Below, one piece after another: positions 5,736-12,127 of a DNA stretch of 24,279 nt (the first letter of the stretch is position 1; the number at the start of each line of letters is the position of its first letter). Source of the stretch: a virus. Below the pieces are notes generated by a model. The model had not been told where the DNA came from. It saw only the letters and a program-made list of their open reading frames with translations, and ran no database searches. A program made the translations under genes and the position numbers. The stretch lies in IMG/VR virus record IMGVR_UViG_3300027749_000474, positions 1 to 24,279 of that record; one strand, 5' to 3'.

Positions 5736-5932
5736 AAGATATACCAGCATTTCCAAGACCGTATAGCGGTACTTCACAGTTTGCGCAAGAAGGCATGACT
5801 TTGCGTGATTACTTTGCGGCTAAGGCTATGCAAGGTTTATTAGCATCTAACCGAGACTTGTCGTGGCGAGAACTTGGTGGGTTGTCTTACGATGCGGCAG
5901 ACGCAATGCTGAAAGCGAGGTCTGAAGCATGA
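5732..5932 (+). CDS. Small conserved phage protein (QEGMTLRDYFAAKAM type)
   Basis: A 66-residue protein with the conserved core QEGMTLRDYFAAKAMQGLLA (residues 19-38) and a tail YDAADAMLKAR. This short family is very widespread in phages and prophages of Proteobacteria and has no established function that I know of. The N-terminal AFPRPYSG is also typical. The start overlaps the previous stop by ATGA, which implies translational coupling with the glycosyltransferase-like gene. The next gene overlaps its stop in the same way. Confidence 0.85.
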   Translation: MKDIPAFPRPYSGTSQFAQEGMTLRDYFAAKAMQGLLASNRDLSWRELGGLSYDAADAMLKARSEA

Positions 5933-6243
5933 CACAAGATGAAATCATTGAGATGGCTAGACAGGCAGGTTTTCATAAATATTCTTTTGAAAGCCAAATA
6001 GAACAATTTAACCGTTTTGCCAAACTGGTAGCAGAGCGTGAGCGTGAGCGATTAACTGATGCCGCAATGAAAGCGGCTGAGAAAGCAGTTGATTTAGCAA
6101 TCGCTCTTGAGCGTGAGGCGTGTGCAAAGTTATTAGAAACAACAGACTTAGGTGGACTAAAAGATAACCCAGCAATGCAGAGTTGGGTTGCAGAAATGTT
6201 GTTGGCTTACGTAAAAGCAATCAGAGCAAGGGGACAAGCATGA
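5929..6243 (+). CDS. Small phage helical protein
   Basis: A 104-residue, mostly helical protein opening MTQDEIIEMARQAGF, with a central charged helix (LVAERERERLTDAAMKAAEK) and EREACAKLLE, ending AIRARGQA. This pattern (an opening about AxxAGF, a middle EREACAK, an end AIRARG) is common among phage hypothetical proteins. No function is known to me. It overlaps both neighbours by ATGA-type junctions and belongs to the 4719-7981 operon. A second gene at 10180 shares the EREECAKLA segment, so the two may be distant paralogues. Confidence 0.8.
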   Translation: MTQDEIIEMARQAGFHKYSFESQIEQFNRFAKLVAERERERLTDAAMKAAEKAVDLAIALEREACAKLLETTDLGGLKDNPAMQSWVAEMLLAYVKAIRARGQA

Positions 6244-6524
6244 CTGAAGAAGAAATTGAAATGGCTACGGCCAAGCACAGCAGTCGGTCAAAAGCATTTA
6301 TGGATGCTGGACTTACCCCTGAAGCGGCATGGTATTTAGCGGACAAACTGTTTGAGCGTGATGCAGATCCACAAGACGACAGGCGCCTATGCTTTGAGTG
6401 CAGGCTCTTTGACACCAAATCTGGGACTTGCCCAAAAATTGTTGACAAGAAGGGCAAGCCTCAGCCAGCGTTAAAGTTTGTTTTGCAGAGGTGTGATTGG
6501 ATACAACTTAAAGGAAAAAAATGA
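6240..6524 (+). CDS. Small cysteine-containing phage protein
   Basis: A 94-residue protein starting MTEEEIEMATAKHSSRS at an ATG overlapping the preceding stop (ATGA). The longer frame from 6183 is disfavoured because it would run deep into the upstream gene. The C-terminal half has CFECRLFD, then GTCPKI, then LQRCDW: four cysteines spaced like a small zinc-binding site. No enzyme motif is visible. The gene abuts the resolvase gene with an ATGAG overlap, so it may be an accessory to recombination; that is context only. Confidence 0.8.
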   Translation: MTEEEIEMATAKHSSRSKAFMDAGLTPEAAWYLADKLFERDADPQDDRRLCFECRLFDTKSGTCPKIVDKKGKPQPALKFVLQRCDWIQLKGKK

Positions 6525-6982
6525 GACGCATAGGAATTGACCCGGGGATCTCTGGCGCGATAGTCGTGCTGGAAGACAACATACCCGTTGAATGGGCTTT
6601 GATGCCCACCATGAAGATTGGATCCCAGAACCGCGTAAACGCAGTTGCTTTGGCGGCACTGCTTCGCGGCTATGGCCAGAGCTACCGCCAGATATTTGCA
6701 TACGTCGAGCAAGTGCACGCAATGCCTAAGCAAGGCGTAGCCAGTATGTTCAGCTTTGGACATTCCTGCGGTGTTATTGCAGGCGTACTAGGTGCGTTTG
6801 AGATACCTGTGACTTACGTCACTCCACAGATGTGGAAGATGCGCGCGCACTTGACAAACAAGGACAAAGATGCGGCTCGGTCGTTGGCTATACAAATGTG
6901 GCCACACTGGCGTGAGTTGGATAAGAAGGGTCAGGGGCAAGCTCTGGCGGATGCGGCTTTATTAGCGAGGTATGGACTATGA
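6521..6982 (+). CDS. RuvC-like Holliday junction resolvase
   Basis: A 153-residue protein with the RuvC/RNase H-like fold signature. The first aspartate is in RIGIDPGISGAIVV (D7), the glutamate in YVEQVHAMPKQGVASMFSFG (E63), and the C-terminal aspartate in ALADAALLARYG (D144). YVTPQMWKM also fits the family. Phage resolvases of this type cut branched DNA before packaging or during recombination. Length matches short phage RuvC proteins. It begins by ATGAG overlap with the preceding gene and shares an ATGA junction with the small gene at 6979. Confidence 0.9.
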   Translation: MRRIGIDPGISGAIVVLEDNIPVEWALMPTMKIGSQNRVNAVALAALLRGYGQSYRQIFAYVEQVHAMPKQGVASMFSFGHSCGVIAGVLGAFEIPVTYVTPQMWKMRAHLTNKDKDAARSLAIQMWPHWRELDKKGQGQALADAALLARYGL

Positions 6983-7158
6983 CCAAAGACGACTTGGTGT
7001 CGCTTTTAAGAAGCGCAGGCGTAGAAGAGAACGCCGTTAACTTAGCAATCAATGCATTTGACATTGGATACGAAGCTGGCGAAATCGCTGGCTATCACAG
7101 ACACTTAGAAAATTTAAGAATCATAGGAGAACGATATGAACCAAAAACAGATAAATGA
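6979..7158 (+). CDS. Small unknown protein (59 aa)
   Basis: An ATG at 6979 overlapping the resolvase stop opens a 59-codon frame beginning MTKDDLVSLLRSAGVEENAV and ending YEPKTDK. It contains NAFDIGYEAGEIAGYHRHLE, giving a short helical profile like the many phage accessory proteins here. It overlaps the next gene by 23 bases. ATGA coupling and absence of any other frame support it as real. Function unknown. Confidence 0.65.
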   Translation: MTKDDLVSLLRSAGVEENAVNLAINAFDIGYEAGEIAGYHRHLENLRIIGERYEPKTDK

Positions 7159-7474
7159 TGCAGTTGATTACATATACACCCATGGACAAAAGTACGCCCA
7201 AGCAAAGGCTGAACTGACGTACATGGAGGAGTACCGTAAGACCCTCAAAGCCAAGCTCATGAAGCAAGCCCTCGCCAATGGCTGTAGATCAGCCGCTACG
7301 GCGGAAATGGAAGCCTACGCTGACGTTGCCTACGAAGAGCACCTACAAGCCCTGAAAGAGGCCGTAGAGGTCGCAGAAGGCTTTCGCTGGGGGTTGGTGT
7401 CAGCACAGGCACGCGTAGAGGTCTGGCGCTCTTTGGAGGCTTCTAACCGCCTCATGGATAGGTCGGTGGCGTAA
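7136..7474 (+). CDS. Conserved phage coiled-coil protein
   Basis: A 112-residue helical protein (MNQKQINDAVDYIY). The C-terminal segment FRWGLVSAQARVEVWRSLEA then SNRLMDRSV matches a conserved family in phages of Betaproteobacteria, often beside HNH/Ref-like genes. The long central region (AKAELTYMEEYRKTLKAKL, then EEHLQALKEAVEVAEG) is likely coiled coil. The ribosome site is TAGGAG before the ATG. No catalytic motif is seen, and its role in recombination is suggested only by neighbourhood. Confidence 0.85.
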   Translation: MNQKQINDAVDYIYTHGQKYAQAKAELTYMEEYRKTLKAKLMKQALANGCRSAATAEMEAYADVAYEEHLQALKEAVEVAEGFRWGLVSAQARVEVWRSLEASNRLMDRSVA

Positions 7475-7716
7475 TGGAAGAGCAACTCTTAAAAATCACA
7501 GGCCAGAAGTACAACAAAGCCATAGCAGGCATCGCCTCTGTATGGCAAGGCAACCAGCGTGTTGAAACCCTCATCTACAGTGGCCAGAAGCTCATGGAAA
7601 TATTCATGGACGAAGGCATGACGGATGAGGAGGCCATAGAGTGGATCGCGTTCAACATCGAGGGCGCCTACATGGGGCTATCGACGCCAATCATCATGTG
7701 GGAATACGATGAATAA
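7474..7716 (+). CDS. Small acidic phage protein
   Basis: An 80-residue acidic protein (MEEQLLKITGQKYNKAIAGI) with VWQGNQRVETLIYSGQKLME and a C-terminal DEEAIEWIAFNIEGAYMG. I do not recognise a domain. It starts at the previous gene's stop (TAATG) and overlaps the next gene by 8 bases, so it is part of the same coupled operon. No membrane segment or cysteine motif is present. Confidence 0.8.
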   Translation: MEEQLLKITGQKYNKAIAGIASVWQGNQRVETLIYSGQKLMEIFMDEGMTDEEAIEWIAFNIEGAYMGLSTPIIMWEYDE

Positions 7717-7981
7717 CAGCATGACTGCTAAGGAGCGCGCATACGTGGGCTTGGTGAAACTTATGCCCTGCTCCGTATGCGATGCCTCTGGCCCAAGCGA
7801 TGCACACCACGTAAAACAGCATAGGCAATACACAGTTGTTGCCCTGTGCAAGTCCTGCCACCAAGGCTCAAAGATGGGCTGGCATGGTGAGAAGCGTGCA
7901 TGGGCTATTGCAAAGATGGACGAATTGGATGCCCTCAATAAAACAATTGAGAACGTCATTCATTACATAAACCAAAACTGA
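7709..7981 (+). CDS. Ref-like HNH-type recombination nuclease
   Basis: A 90-residue protein resembling Ref (recombination enhancement function), a RecA-dependent nuclease family of phage P1. Features: CSVCDASGPSDAHHVKQ (C21, C24, H33, H34) and ALCKSCHQGSKMGWHGEKRA (C47, C50, H51), a zinc-bound HNH-like fold, then MDELDALNKTIE at the end. In phages these proteins are thought to cut DNA at recombination intermediates. Neighbouring RuvC-like resolvase fits a recombination module. It is the last gene of the operon that begins at 4719. Confidence 0.75.
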   Translation: MNNSMTAKERAYVGLVKLMPCSVCDASGPSDAHHVKQHRQYTVVALCKSCHQGSKMGWHGEKRAWAIAKMDELDALNKTIENVIHYINQN

Positions 7982-8123
7982 AAACACAAGTATACAAACT
8001 AAGGGTGCGTATTAGGGTTTTCCTTAGAAAAATAGTCTGTTTAGGGTGTTTCAAACTCTAATTTCCTGTTAACATTCCTTTACCGCAACAGAAAGCGGGT
8101 TCATCAACTTAAAGGAAATTATC
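7982..8123 (+). promoter_or_regulatory. Intergenic region with shared-motif promoter and 5' hairpin
   Basis: No gene. CTAAGG (from about 7999) and CCTTAG (about 8022) can pair across a large loop, a weak terminator candidate for the preceding operon. TAATTTCCTGTTAACAT at 8059-8075 is the fourth rightward copy of the phage promoter motif, with a weaker -10 (TAACAT). Seven bases on, CCGC (8083-8086) pairs with GCGG (8095-8098). The ribosome site AAAGGAA precedes the next ATG at 8124. Confidence 0.55.
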
Positions 8124-8414
8124 ATGACAGTATCCACAGCACTCAAGGTCGTAGACCAACTCGGTTTAATCCAAGACCAGATCGAAGCATTGACAGAGCA
8201 AGCAGAGTCTTTAAAAGACCAAATCAAATTGCTCGGTGCAGGCACCTACGCTGGCACTATGTACGTCACCATCGTCAAGCACACTCCAGAAAAGAAAAGC
8301 ACAGCATGGTCTGCTGTAGCTAAGGAGTTGAATGCTCCTGCTGACTTGGTTGCTAAGCACACCAAGATCACCAAAGACATCATGTCTGCCACCACCGAAG
8401 CCTTGTCTAACTAA
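8124..8414 (+). CDS. Small phage protein with N-terminal coiled coil
   Basis: A 96-residue protein: residues 1-36 form a clear heptad-like helix (VVDQLGLIQDQIEALTEQ), followed by a short beta-like part (GTYAGTMYVTIVKHTPEKKS) and a helical tail with DLVAKHTKITKDIMS. The pattern resembles small phage proteins of unknown role that assemble through their N-terminal helix. It has its own promoter at 8059 and an AAAGGAAATTATC ribosome region. It is the first gene of the small-gene region. Confidence 0.8.
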   Translation: MTVSTALKVVDQLGLIQDQIEALTEQAESLKDQIKLLGAGTYAGTMYVTIVKHTPEKKSTAWSAVAKELNAPADLVAKHTKITKDIMSATTEALSN

Positions 8415-8425
8415 GGGAGTCGATC

Positions 8426-8689
8426 ATGAACCGCAAGATCAAAAAATTAGATATGTACGAAGGCATGTTGGTAGTTACATCAGACTTTTTACATGCCCAA
8501 GTAAGAACCATTACACATGTGTTCAAAGATTCCAACATGGTTGAAGTGCAATGGTATGAAGGCGAAAAGATGTGTGCTCAAGGCATCGACGCATCAATGC
8601 TGATGACTCCGACCATCAAGCAGGTCGAGCACTCTATCAGCACCCATGGCCCGTTGGTTGGTATCAACGACATCTTCTGTTTAGGTTAA
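8426..8689 (+). CDS. Small unknown phage protein
   Basis: An 87-residue protein (MNRKIKKLDMYEGMLVVTSD) rich in beta-type segments (FLHAQVRTITHVFKDSNMVE). VQWYEGEK and GINDIFCLG are other notable segments. It has no motif I know. A GGGAG ribosome site precedes the ATG, and a strong UUCG hairpin follows at 8696, which may mark an mRNA 3' boundary or protect the upstream transcript. Confidence 0.75.
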   Translation: MNRKIKKLDMYEGMLVVTSDFLHAQVRTITHVFKDSNMVEVQWYEGEKMCAQGIDASMLMTPTIKQVEHSISTHGPLVGINDIFCLG

Positions 8690-8695
8690 TCAATC

Positions 8696-8711
8696 GGGGG
8701 CTTCGGCCCCC
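8696..8711 (+). other. Stable UUCG hairpin between genes
   Basis: GGGGGC (8696-8701) and GCCCCC (8706-8711) close a TTCG tetraloop, an exceptionally stable RNA hairpin. There is no T-run, so it is unlikely to be a simple terminator. It may stabilise the upstream mRNA end or mark a processing point. The next ribosome site (AGGAGC) follows at once. A similar hairpin lies at 12778. Confidence 0.7.
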
Positions 8712-8725
8712 ACTAGGAGCACAAC

Positions 8726-8929
8726 ATGATTCGATTTAGCAAAGAAAACTTAATCAATGCATTAGAAACAAAAATTGCAAAGATGGAAGAGATGTGGGGC
8801 TTTGTTACCACTAACGGTACAAACCAAATTAAAGATAAAACAGATTTTGATCGCGTCATGGCTTATGGCGAATACATCTCATTGTTGGATATTTACGAGT
8901 CTGTCAGAGACAACACGTTTTTAAATTAG
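8726..8929 (+). CDS. Small unknown phage protein
   Basis: A 67-residue helical protein (MIRFSKENLINALETKIAKM) ending DIYESVRDNTFLN. No domain recognised. AGGAGC before the ATG is a good ribosome site, directly after the UUCG hairpin. The following gene starts 9 bases after its stop. Confidence 0.7.
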   Translation: MIRFSKENLINALETKIAKMEEMWGFVTTNGTNQIKDKTDFDRVMAYGEYISLLDIYESVRDNTFLN

Positions 8930-8938
8930 GAACACACC

Positions 8939-9130
8939 ATGACAAATTATCAGTACACATTATTGCGCAACGCACACCAGAGAAAAGCTACCAAGCTTGG
9001 TTGTACGTTTGGAAACTTTGGCTGGGTGGTTGACCACGGCGCCATCTGTAGCAAAACAAGTATGGGTTACCTGACTACCAAGCATGTTGGTCATGGTAAG
9101 TATGAGCATCAATTAGAAGCCTACGCGTAA
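8939..9130 (+). CDS. Small unknown basic protein
   Basis: A 63-residue protein (MTNYQYTLLRNAHQRKATKL) rich in Gly, His and Lys, with CTFGNFGWVVDHGAICSKTS. Two cysteines and several histidines are present, but there is no clear metal motif. Ribosome site GGAACACACC. Unknown function; it could be a host-takeover protein by location, but nothing in the sequence shows it. Confidence 0.65.
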   Translation: MTNYQYTLLRNAHQRKATKLGCTFGNFGWVVDHGAICSKTSMGYLTTKHVGHGKYEHQLEAYA

Positions 9131-9140
9131 GGAGCACAAC

Positions 9141-9398
9141 ATGAAACGCGCATTTATCAAAGCATTCAATGAACTTAAGAAGCTGGGTTGCCCAGTGTTC
9201 GAGCGTAGCGACTATGAAGGCCGATTCCTGATTAGCGCTGAGGATCCAGAGTCATACAAGTGGGCTGACTACTACGCCTACGCAGATGGCCGCTGGAAGG
9301 GCGAGAACACCAGCCCTAAGCTGGAAGAAATCATGAAGAAGCATGGCCTGTACTGCGAGTGGGAAAACGCAGGCTGTTTAATCGTTTGGGAGAATTAA
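9141..9398 (+). CDS. Small unknown aromatic-rich protein
   Basis: An 85-residue protein (MKRAFIKAFNELKKLGCPVF) with many aromatic residues (YKWADYYAYADGRW) and a C-terminal HGLYCEWENAGCLIVWEN. The compact alpha-beta pattern is typical of small phage host-interaction proteins, but no family is recognised. The ribosome site AAGGAG is strong. The next gene begins immediately after its stop. Confidence 0.75.
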   Translation: MKRAFIKAFNELKKLGCPVFERSDYEGRFLISAEDPESYKWADYYAYADGRWKGENTSPKLEEIMKKHGLYCEWENAGCLIVWEN

Positions 9399-9671
9399 AT
9401 GAAAAACGTAACCATATCAAAACACATCAGACTTGAGCTAACTGCTGAAGACTGGGATCTATACACCAACATGAAGGGCAGTAGCAATGCCGCCAACTTC
9501 TTGAACCTAAACGTAGCTCAGGTTCTCAACACAACAGAAGACTTCAGAGAAGCTGTGCGCGCCTGCGACAAGTTCATGGATCGCATGTCTGAGTACGGCG
9601 CCAGTGACACAGAGCCAATGCATGTGCTTGGCAAGATTATTTCTAAATTTTATGAGGTTGAATATGTCTAA
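9399..9671 (+). CDS. Small unknown phage protein
   Basis: A 90-residue protein (MKNVTISKHIRLELTAEDWD) with DFREAVRACDKFMDRMSEYG in the middle and a short C-terminal helix. No known motif. It begins directly after the stop of the preceding gene and overlaps the next gene by 8 bases, which suggests coupled translation. Confidence 0.75.
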   Translation: MKNVTISKHIRLELTAEDWDLYTNMKGSSNAANFLNLNVAQVLNTTEDFREAVRACDKFMDRMSEYGASDTEPMHVLGKIISKFYEVEYV

Positions 9672-10023
9672 TCGATACTGGGACGACAGAGGTCGTTACA
9701 ACGAGGAATCTAAGGCTTTGCAGGCGATTATTCCTATGGTGGGTGCCGTACCCTACCGCCGCACAAAGAACATGCATCTAGAGCGTTTTCGCAAGGCTGT
9801 GAACGCGTACTACGACCTGTACAACAACGGACTGTGGAACCGCGCACGCGAGTTTGCAAACCTGTTCAAGCTGTACGGTTTGCGCGAAGTAATGCGCTAC
9901 GGTGACCTCAATGAGAGCACTGAAAGAGTCATTGAAACCACCATGGACGAATACGTGCTACTCGCGTATAAAGAGCAGGTTGCGCTCGGCAACATCAAAG
10001 CAAAGGAGGAAACCCATGCTTAA
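9664..10023 (+). CDS. Small unknown phage protein
   Basis: A 119-residue protein starting MSNRYWDDRGRYNEESKALQ. I chose the ATG at 9664 because it overlaps the upstream stop region by 8 bases; a start at 9604 would lie deep in the previous gene. It is helical and rich in Arg and Tyr (RFRKAVNAYYDLYNNGLWNR). No family is recognised. AAAGGAGGAAACCC near its end is the ribosome site of the next gene. Confidence 0.75.
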   Translation: MSNRYWDDRGRYNEESKALQAIIPMVGAVPYRRTKNMHLERFRKAVNAYYDLYNNGLWNRAREFANLFKLYGLREVMRYGDLNESTERVIETTMDEYVLLAYKEQVALGNIKAKEETHA

Positions 10024-10180
10024 TCAAACCACCAAAGTGTTCCCACGTAACGTGGAAAAGAATCCAGTGATCGAGGGGCCGTTCCACAAGAAGCCATCCG
10101 AGTTTGGAATCTTGATGGCTGTTATTTTTGTGGTCGCGGTAATTGCAATCATTTTTGATTTATTTATTTGGAGAAGTTAA
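10016..10180 (+). CDS. Small single-span membrane protein
   Basis: A 54-residue protein: a hydrophilic N-terminus (MLNQTTKVFPRNVEKNPVIE) and one hydrophobic segment near the C-terminus (GILMAVIFVVAVIAIIFDLF), then WRS. AAAGGAGG is an excellent ribosome site 5 bases upstream. The membrane segment suggests an inner-membrane microprotein. Roles such as superinfection exclusion or lysis timing are possible for such phage proteins, but nothing specific is shown. Confidence 0.75.
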   Translation: MLNQTTKVFPRNVEKNPVIEGPFHKKPSEFGILMAVIFVVAVIAIIFDLFIWRS

Positions 10181-10425
10181 TGAAAGAGACAAGCCAACTT
10201 GCGCGCCAATTACTTGGCCAAGAACATGTGAAGTTTTTCACACAACAAGAGTTTGACGGTGAACTGGCAATAGCTAAAGCAGAGATCATGGCGGTGGCCA
10301 TCGAGACGACCAAGCGCGCCATCATGATCGAGCGTGAAGAGTGCGCCAAGCTAGCCGACGAATGCGTGGACATTGAGAAGCTGGGCGAGGCTATCCGTAA
10401 CCGTATACCAACACAGAGGCAGTAA
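10180..10425 (+). CDS. Small phage helical protein
   Basis: An 81-residue protein (MKETSQLARQLLGQEHVKFF), mostly helical. It contains IETTKRAIMIEREECAKLAD, like the EREACAKLL segment of the gene at 5929, and an AIRNRIP end like its AIRARG. These are probably distant relatives. The ATG at 10180 overlaps the preceding stop (TAATG) and has GGAGAAG upstream; the longer TTG start at 10168 is less likely. No function known. Confidence 0.75.
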   Translation: MKETSQLARQLLGQEHVKFFTQQEFDGELAIAKAEIMAVAIETTKRAIMIEREECAKLADECVDIEKLGEAIRNRIPTQRQ

Positions 10426-10649
10426 TGACTGAAATAACGCCTATGGAAGCCTACGCTACAAGCGACGGCAAATTATTCCCCAATAAGATAGAAGCCCAAG
10501 CATATCAGCATGGGCTCGACATCACCCCTACGGTTAAAACATTTTTGGATGCAGAAAACTATTTTTCTTTCACCAGCTACCGTGAAGTGCAGGCCATCAT
10601 CAATTGGGAAGTGCAAAAAAAGCTAGCAGAATTAAAGGGGCATATATGA
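10425..10649 (+). CDS. Small unknown phage protein
   Basis: A 74-residue protein (MTEITPMEAYATSDGKLFPN) with KIEAQAYQHGLDI, TVKTFLDAENYFSFTSYREV and a C-terminal charged helix. The SDGKLF..KIEAQAYQ pattern resembles small phage proteins that sense nothing obvious; no domain is assigned. It begins at the last base of the previous stop (TAATG) and overlaps the next gene by ATGA. Confidence 0.75.
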   Translation: MTEITPMEAYATSDGKLFPNKIEAQAYQHGLDITPTVKTFLDAENYFSFTSYREVQAIINWEVQKKLAELKGHI

Positions 10650-10900
10650 CACCAGAAGACGAAGAGTTCAACCGCATAGAGATGGAGTCTCGCATCAAGC
10701 AAGACTATGTGCGCGACATGAAGCAACCATCCAGAGAACAACTAATGGCAGAGGTTGCTATCCTGACTGAGCTGGTGCGCGTGCTGACTGATAGGGTTGC
10801 TGAGCTGGAAAAGAACGCAGGCGCCGCCGCTACGTTAGAAGAGATGCGTAATCGCTATGACAACCACTTTGCAAAAGCGATGGGGATAAAAAAAACATGA
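10646..10900 (+). CDS. Small coiled-coil protein
   Basis: An 84-residue acidic helical protein (MTPEDEEFNRIEMESRIKQD). Residues 33-57 form a clear leucine-rich coiled coil (MAEVAILTELVRVLTDRVAE). The ATG at 10646 overlaps the preceding TGA (ATGA) and is preferred over the longer frame from 10604. It overlaps the next gene by ATGA. Probably self-associates; partner unknown. Confidence 0.75.
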   Translation: MTPEDEEFNRIEMESRIKQDYVRDMKQPSREQLMAEVAILTELVRVLTDRVAELEKNAGAAATLEEMRNRYDNHFAKAMGIKKT

Positions 10901-11292
10901 TTGACCTCATAAGCACACAGGAGGGCATAGAAGAGGAAACACGCAGTGCGGCACATCTAGTCGCAGGCGTGATCGCTATGGCCATAGAAGACTTGTGCAT
11001 GATCCCCACCGACGAAGAGCTTAGGCACAACTGCAACCTGAACCACCATGCAATTGGATCGCTCAACTTTTTCTTTGGTGACAAGTCAATGTTCAGAGCT
11101 TACGCATCCATGATTGGGCTGGAGCCCACCAGCTTCAGGGCGGCATTGGAGCGCCGTACATATGAGGACGAGAGCGACAAGAAGACCAAGATCCCTTACC
11201 TCAAATACAACGAAGTCAAAGCCATGCGTATGCGAATCCACTGGTGGCAAAAAAGCCCTGTACAAAGCAGGCAATTAGAATTAGAACTTTAG
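10897..11292 (+). CDS. Unknown phage protein with phage-typical helical core
   Basis: A 131-residue protein (MIDLISTQEGIEEETRSAAH). Its middle resembles a phage family with the pattern FFFGDKSMFRAYASMIGLEP (compare the D-F-x-x-V-C-x-L-A-G-L-D-P form), followed by TSFRAALERR, which might be a short DNA-binding helix pair. The C-terminus is basic (YNEVKAMRMRIHWWQKSPVQ). It has no enzyme motif. Starts by ATGA overlap. A short membrane gene follows after AGGAGGA. Confidence 0.7.
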   Translation: MIDLISTQEGIEEETRSAAHLVAGVIAMAIEDLCMIPTDEELRHNCNLNHHAIGSLNFFFGDKSMFRAYASMIGLEPTSFRAALERRTYEDESDKKTKIPYLKYNEVKAMRMRIHWWQKSPVQSRQLELEL

Positions 11293-11301
11293 GAGGACAT
11301 C

Positions 11302-11403
11302 ATGCTAGAGACAGTTGCTTGGGTTGTACTACTCTTGTGTTCAGGATTTGTGATATTTGCACTGGTGGCAGTGGTCATGCTGATGATGGATCAGGATGAT
11401 TAG
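11302..11403 (+). CDS. 33-residue single-span membrane microprotein
   Basis: A short frame with a near-perfect ribosome site (AGGAGGA) 5 bases upstream. It codes MLETVAWVVLLLCSGFVIFA, a continuous hydrophobic stretch to VVMLMM, and the acidic tail DQDD. This looks like a single membrane helix with acidic cytoplasmic or periplasmic end. Its strong ribosome site argues that it is expressed. It is the last gene before the promoter at 11426. Confidence 0.65.
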   Translation: MLETVAWVVLLLCSGFVIFALVAVVMLMMDQDD

Positions 11404-11425
11404 TGAAAACACCTAGTAAATAATC

Positions 11426-11471
11426 TAATTTTCTGTTATAGTTCCTATCACTGCAATGACGCAGGTTTAGG
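11426..11471 (+). promoter_or_regulatory. Shared-motif promoter with 5' hairpin and SD pairing
   Basis: TAATTTTCTGTTATAGT (11426-11442), extended -10. Eight bases on, CTGC (11451-11454) pairs with GCAG (11461-11464) around the 6-base loop AATGAC. CCTA (11444-11447) can also pair with TAGG (11468-11471), part of the ribosome site TAGGAG, so translation of the 11480 gene may be tuned. The 21-base leader core is 19/21 identical to that at 12094. Confidence 0.65.
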
Positions 11472-11479
11472 AGAATCAA

Positions 11480-12073
11480 ATGGCAACAAACTTTTCACCC
11501 ATCATTGAAAATCCAGTAGCTTATGAGAATGCCGTCAAAAGCTACATCATTGGTAACGCACAAAAAACATGGCGTGCTAAAACTGAGCGTGCTAGTGAGA
11601 TTGAAAGCGCTTTGGTAGTTGGTATGCTTCACAACGATCGTGGCGGATTCAGAGGCTATACCGACGACTTCATGGGTTCCATGGCTCAAGCCTTCTACAC
11701 TTATGGCAAGCTGTCCCCTAAGCAGTGCGAAGCCATCCTAAAGGGCATAGACGCCCGTGCCGCACGCAAAGCAGAATGGGCTGACAAGAAGGCCGCTATC
11801 GACGCTACACGCGACTTCGTAGGCACCGTAGGCGAAAAGATCACCCTTACCCTCAAAGTCGTTCACATTGTCGAACTGGACGGTAGCTTTGGCACCGTGT
11901 ACATCAACATCTGCGAAGACGCAAACAACAACACGATCATCTACAAAGGCAACGCCAAGGGCTTCCCAGAGAAGGGCGAGACTGCCACCATCACAGCTAC
12001 CGTAAAAGAGCACGGTGTACGTAACGGCGTCAAGCAAACCGTTATCCAGCGCCCCAAGCTTGCAACACTCTAA
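11480..12073 (+). CDS. Phage protein with C-terminal OB-fold-like domain
   Basis: A 197-residue protein. The N-terminal half (residues 1-100) is helical and contains YTYGKLSPKQCEAILKGIDA. The C-terminal half (about 110-197) alternates beta strands: VGTVGEKITLTLKVVHIVEL, DGSFGTVYINICED, GNAKGFPEKGETATITATVK, then EHGVRNGVKQTVIQRPK. The ending is like OB-fold domains of phage and plasmid nucleic-acid-binding proteins, so single-stranded DNA or RNA binding is plausible but unproven. It has its own strong promoter at 11426 and ribosome site TAGGAG, and is probably well expressed. Its stop lies inside the next promoter motif. Confidence 0.75.
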   Translation: MATNFSPIIENPVAYENAVKSYIIGNAQKTWRAKTERASEIESALVVGMLHNDRGGFRGYTDDFMGSMAQAFYTYGKLSPKQCEAILKGIDARAARKAEWADKKAAIDATRDFVGTVGEKITLTLKVVHIVELDGSFGTVYINICEDANNNTIIYKGNAKGFPEKGETATITATVKEHGVRNGVKQTVIQRPKLATL

Positions 12074-12108
12074 TTTTCTGTTATACTGTCATTACTGCAA
12101 TCAAGCAG
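12071..12108 (+). promoter_or_regulatory. Shared-motif promoter with 5' hairpin
   Basis: TAATTTTCTGTTATACT (12071-12087), overlapping the stop of the OB-like gene. Seven bases later CTGC (12095-12098) pairs with GCAG (12105-12108) around AATCAA. The stem and flanks match the 11426 copy; only the loop differs (GAC versus CAA). GTTTAG follows, then the ribosome site AAAGGA. Confidence 0.65.
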
Positions 12109-12127
12109 GTTTAGAAAGGAAATCAAA

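Noticed and set aside
11368-11380. CTGATGA string like a hammerhead ribozyme core (also near 13919)
   Set aside because: Both lie within coding sequence for Leu-Met-Met runs, and no GAAA core with three stems could be arranged around them.
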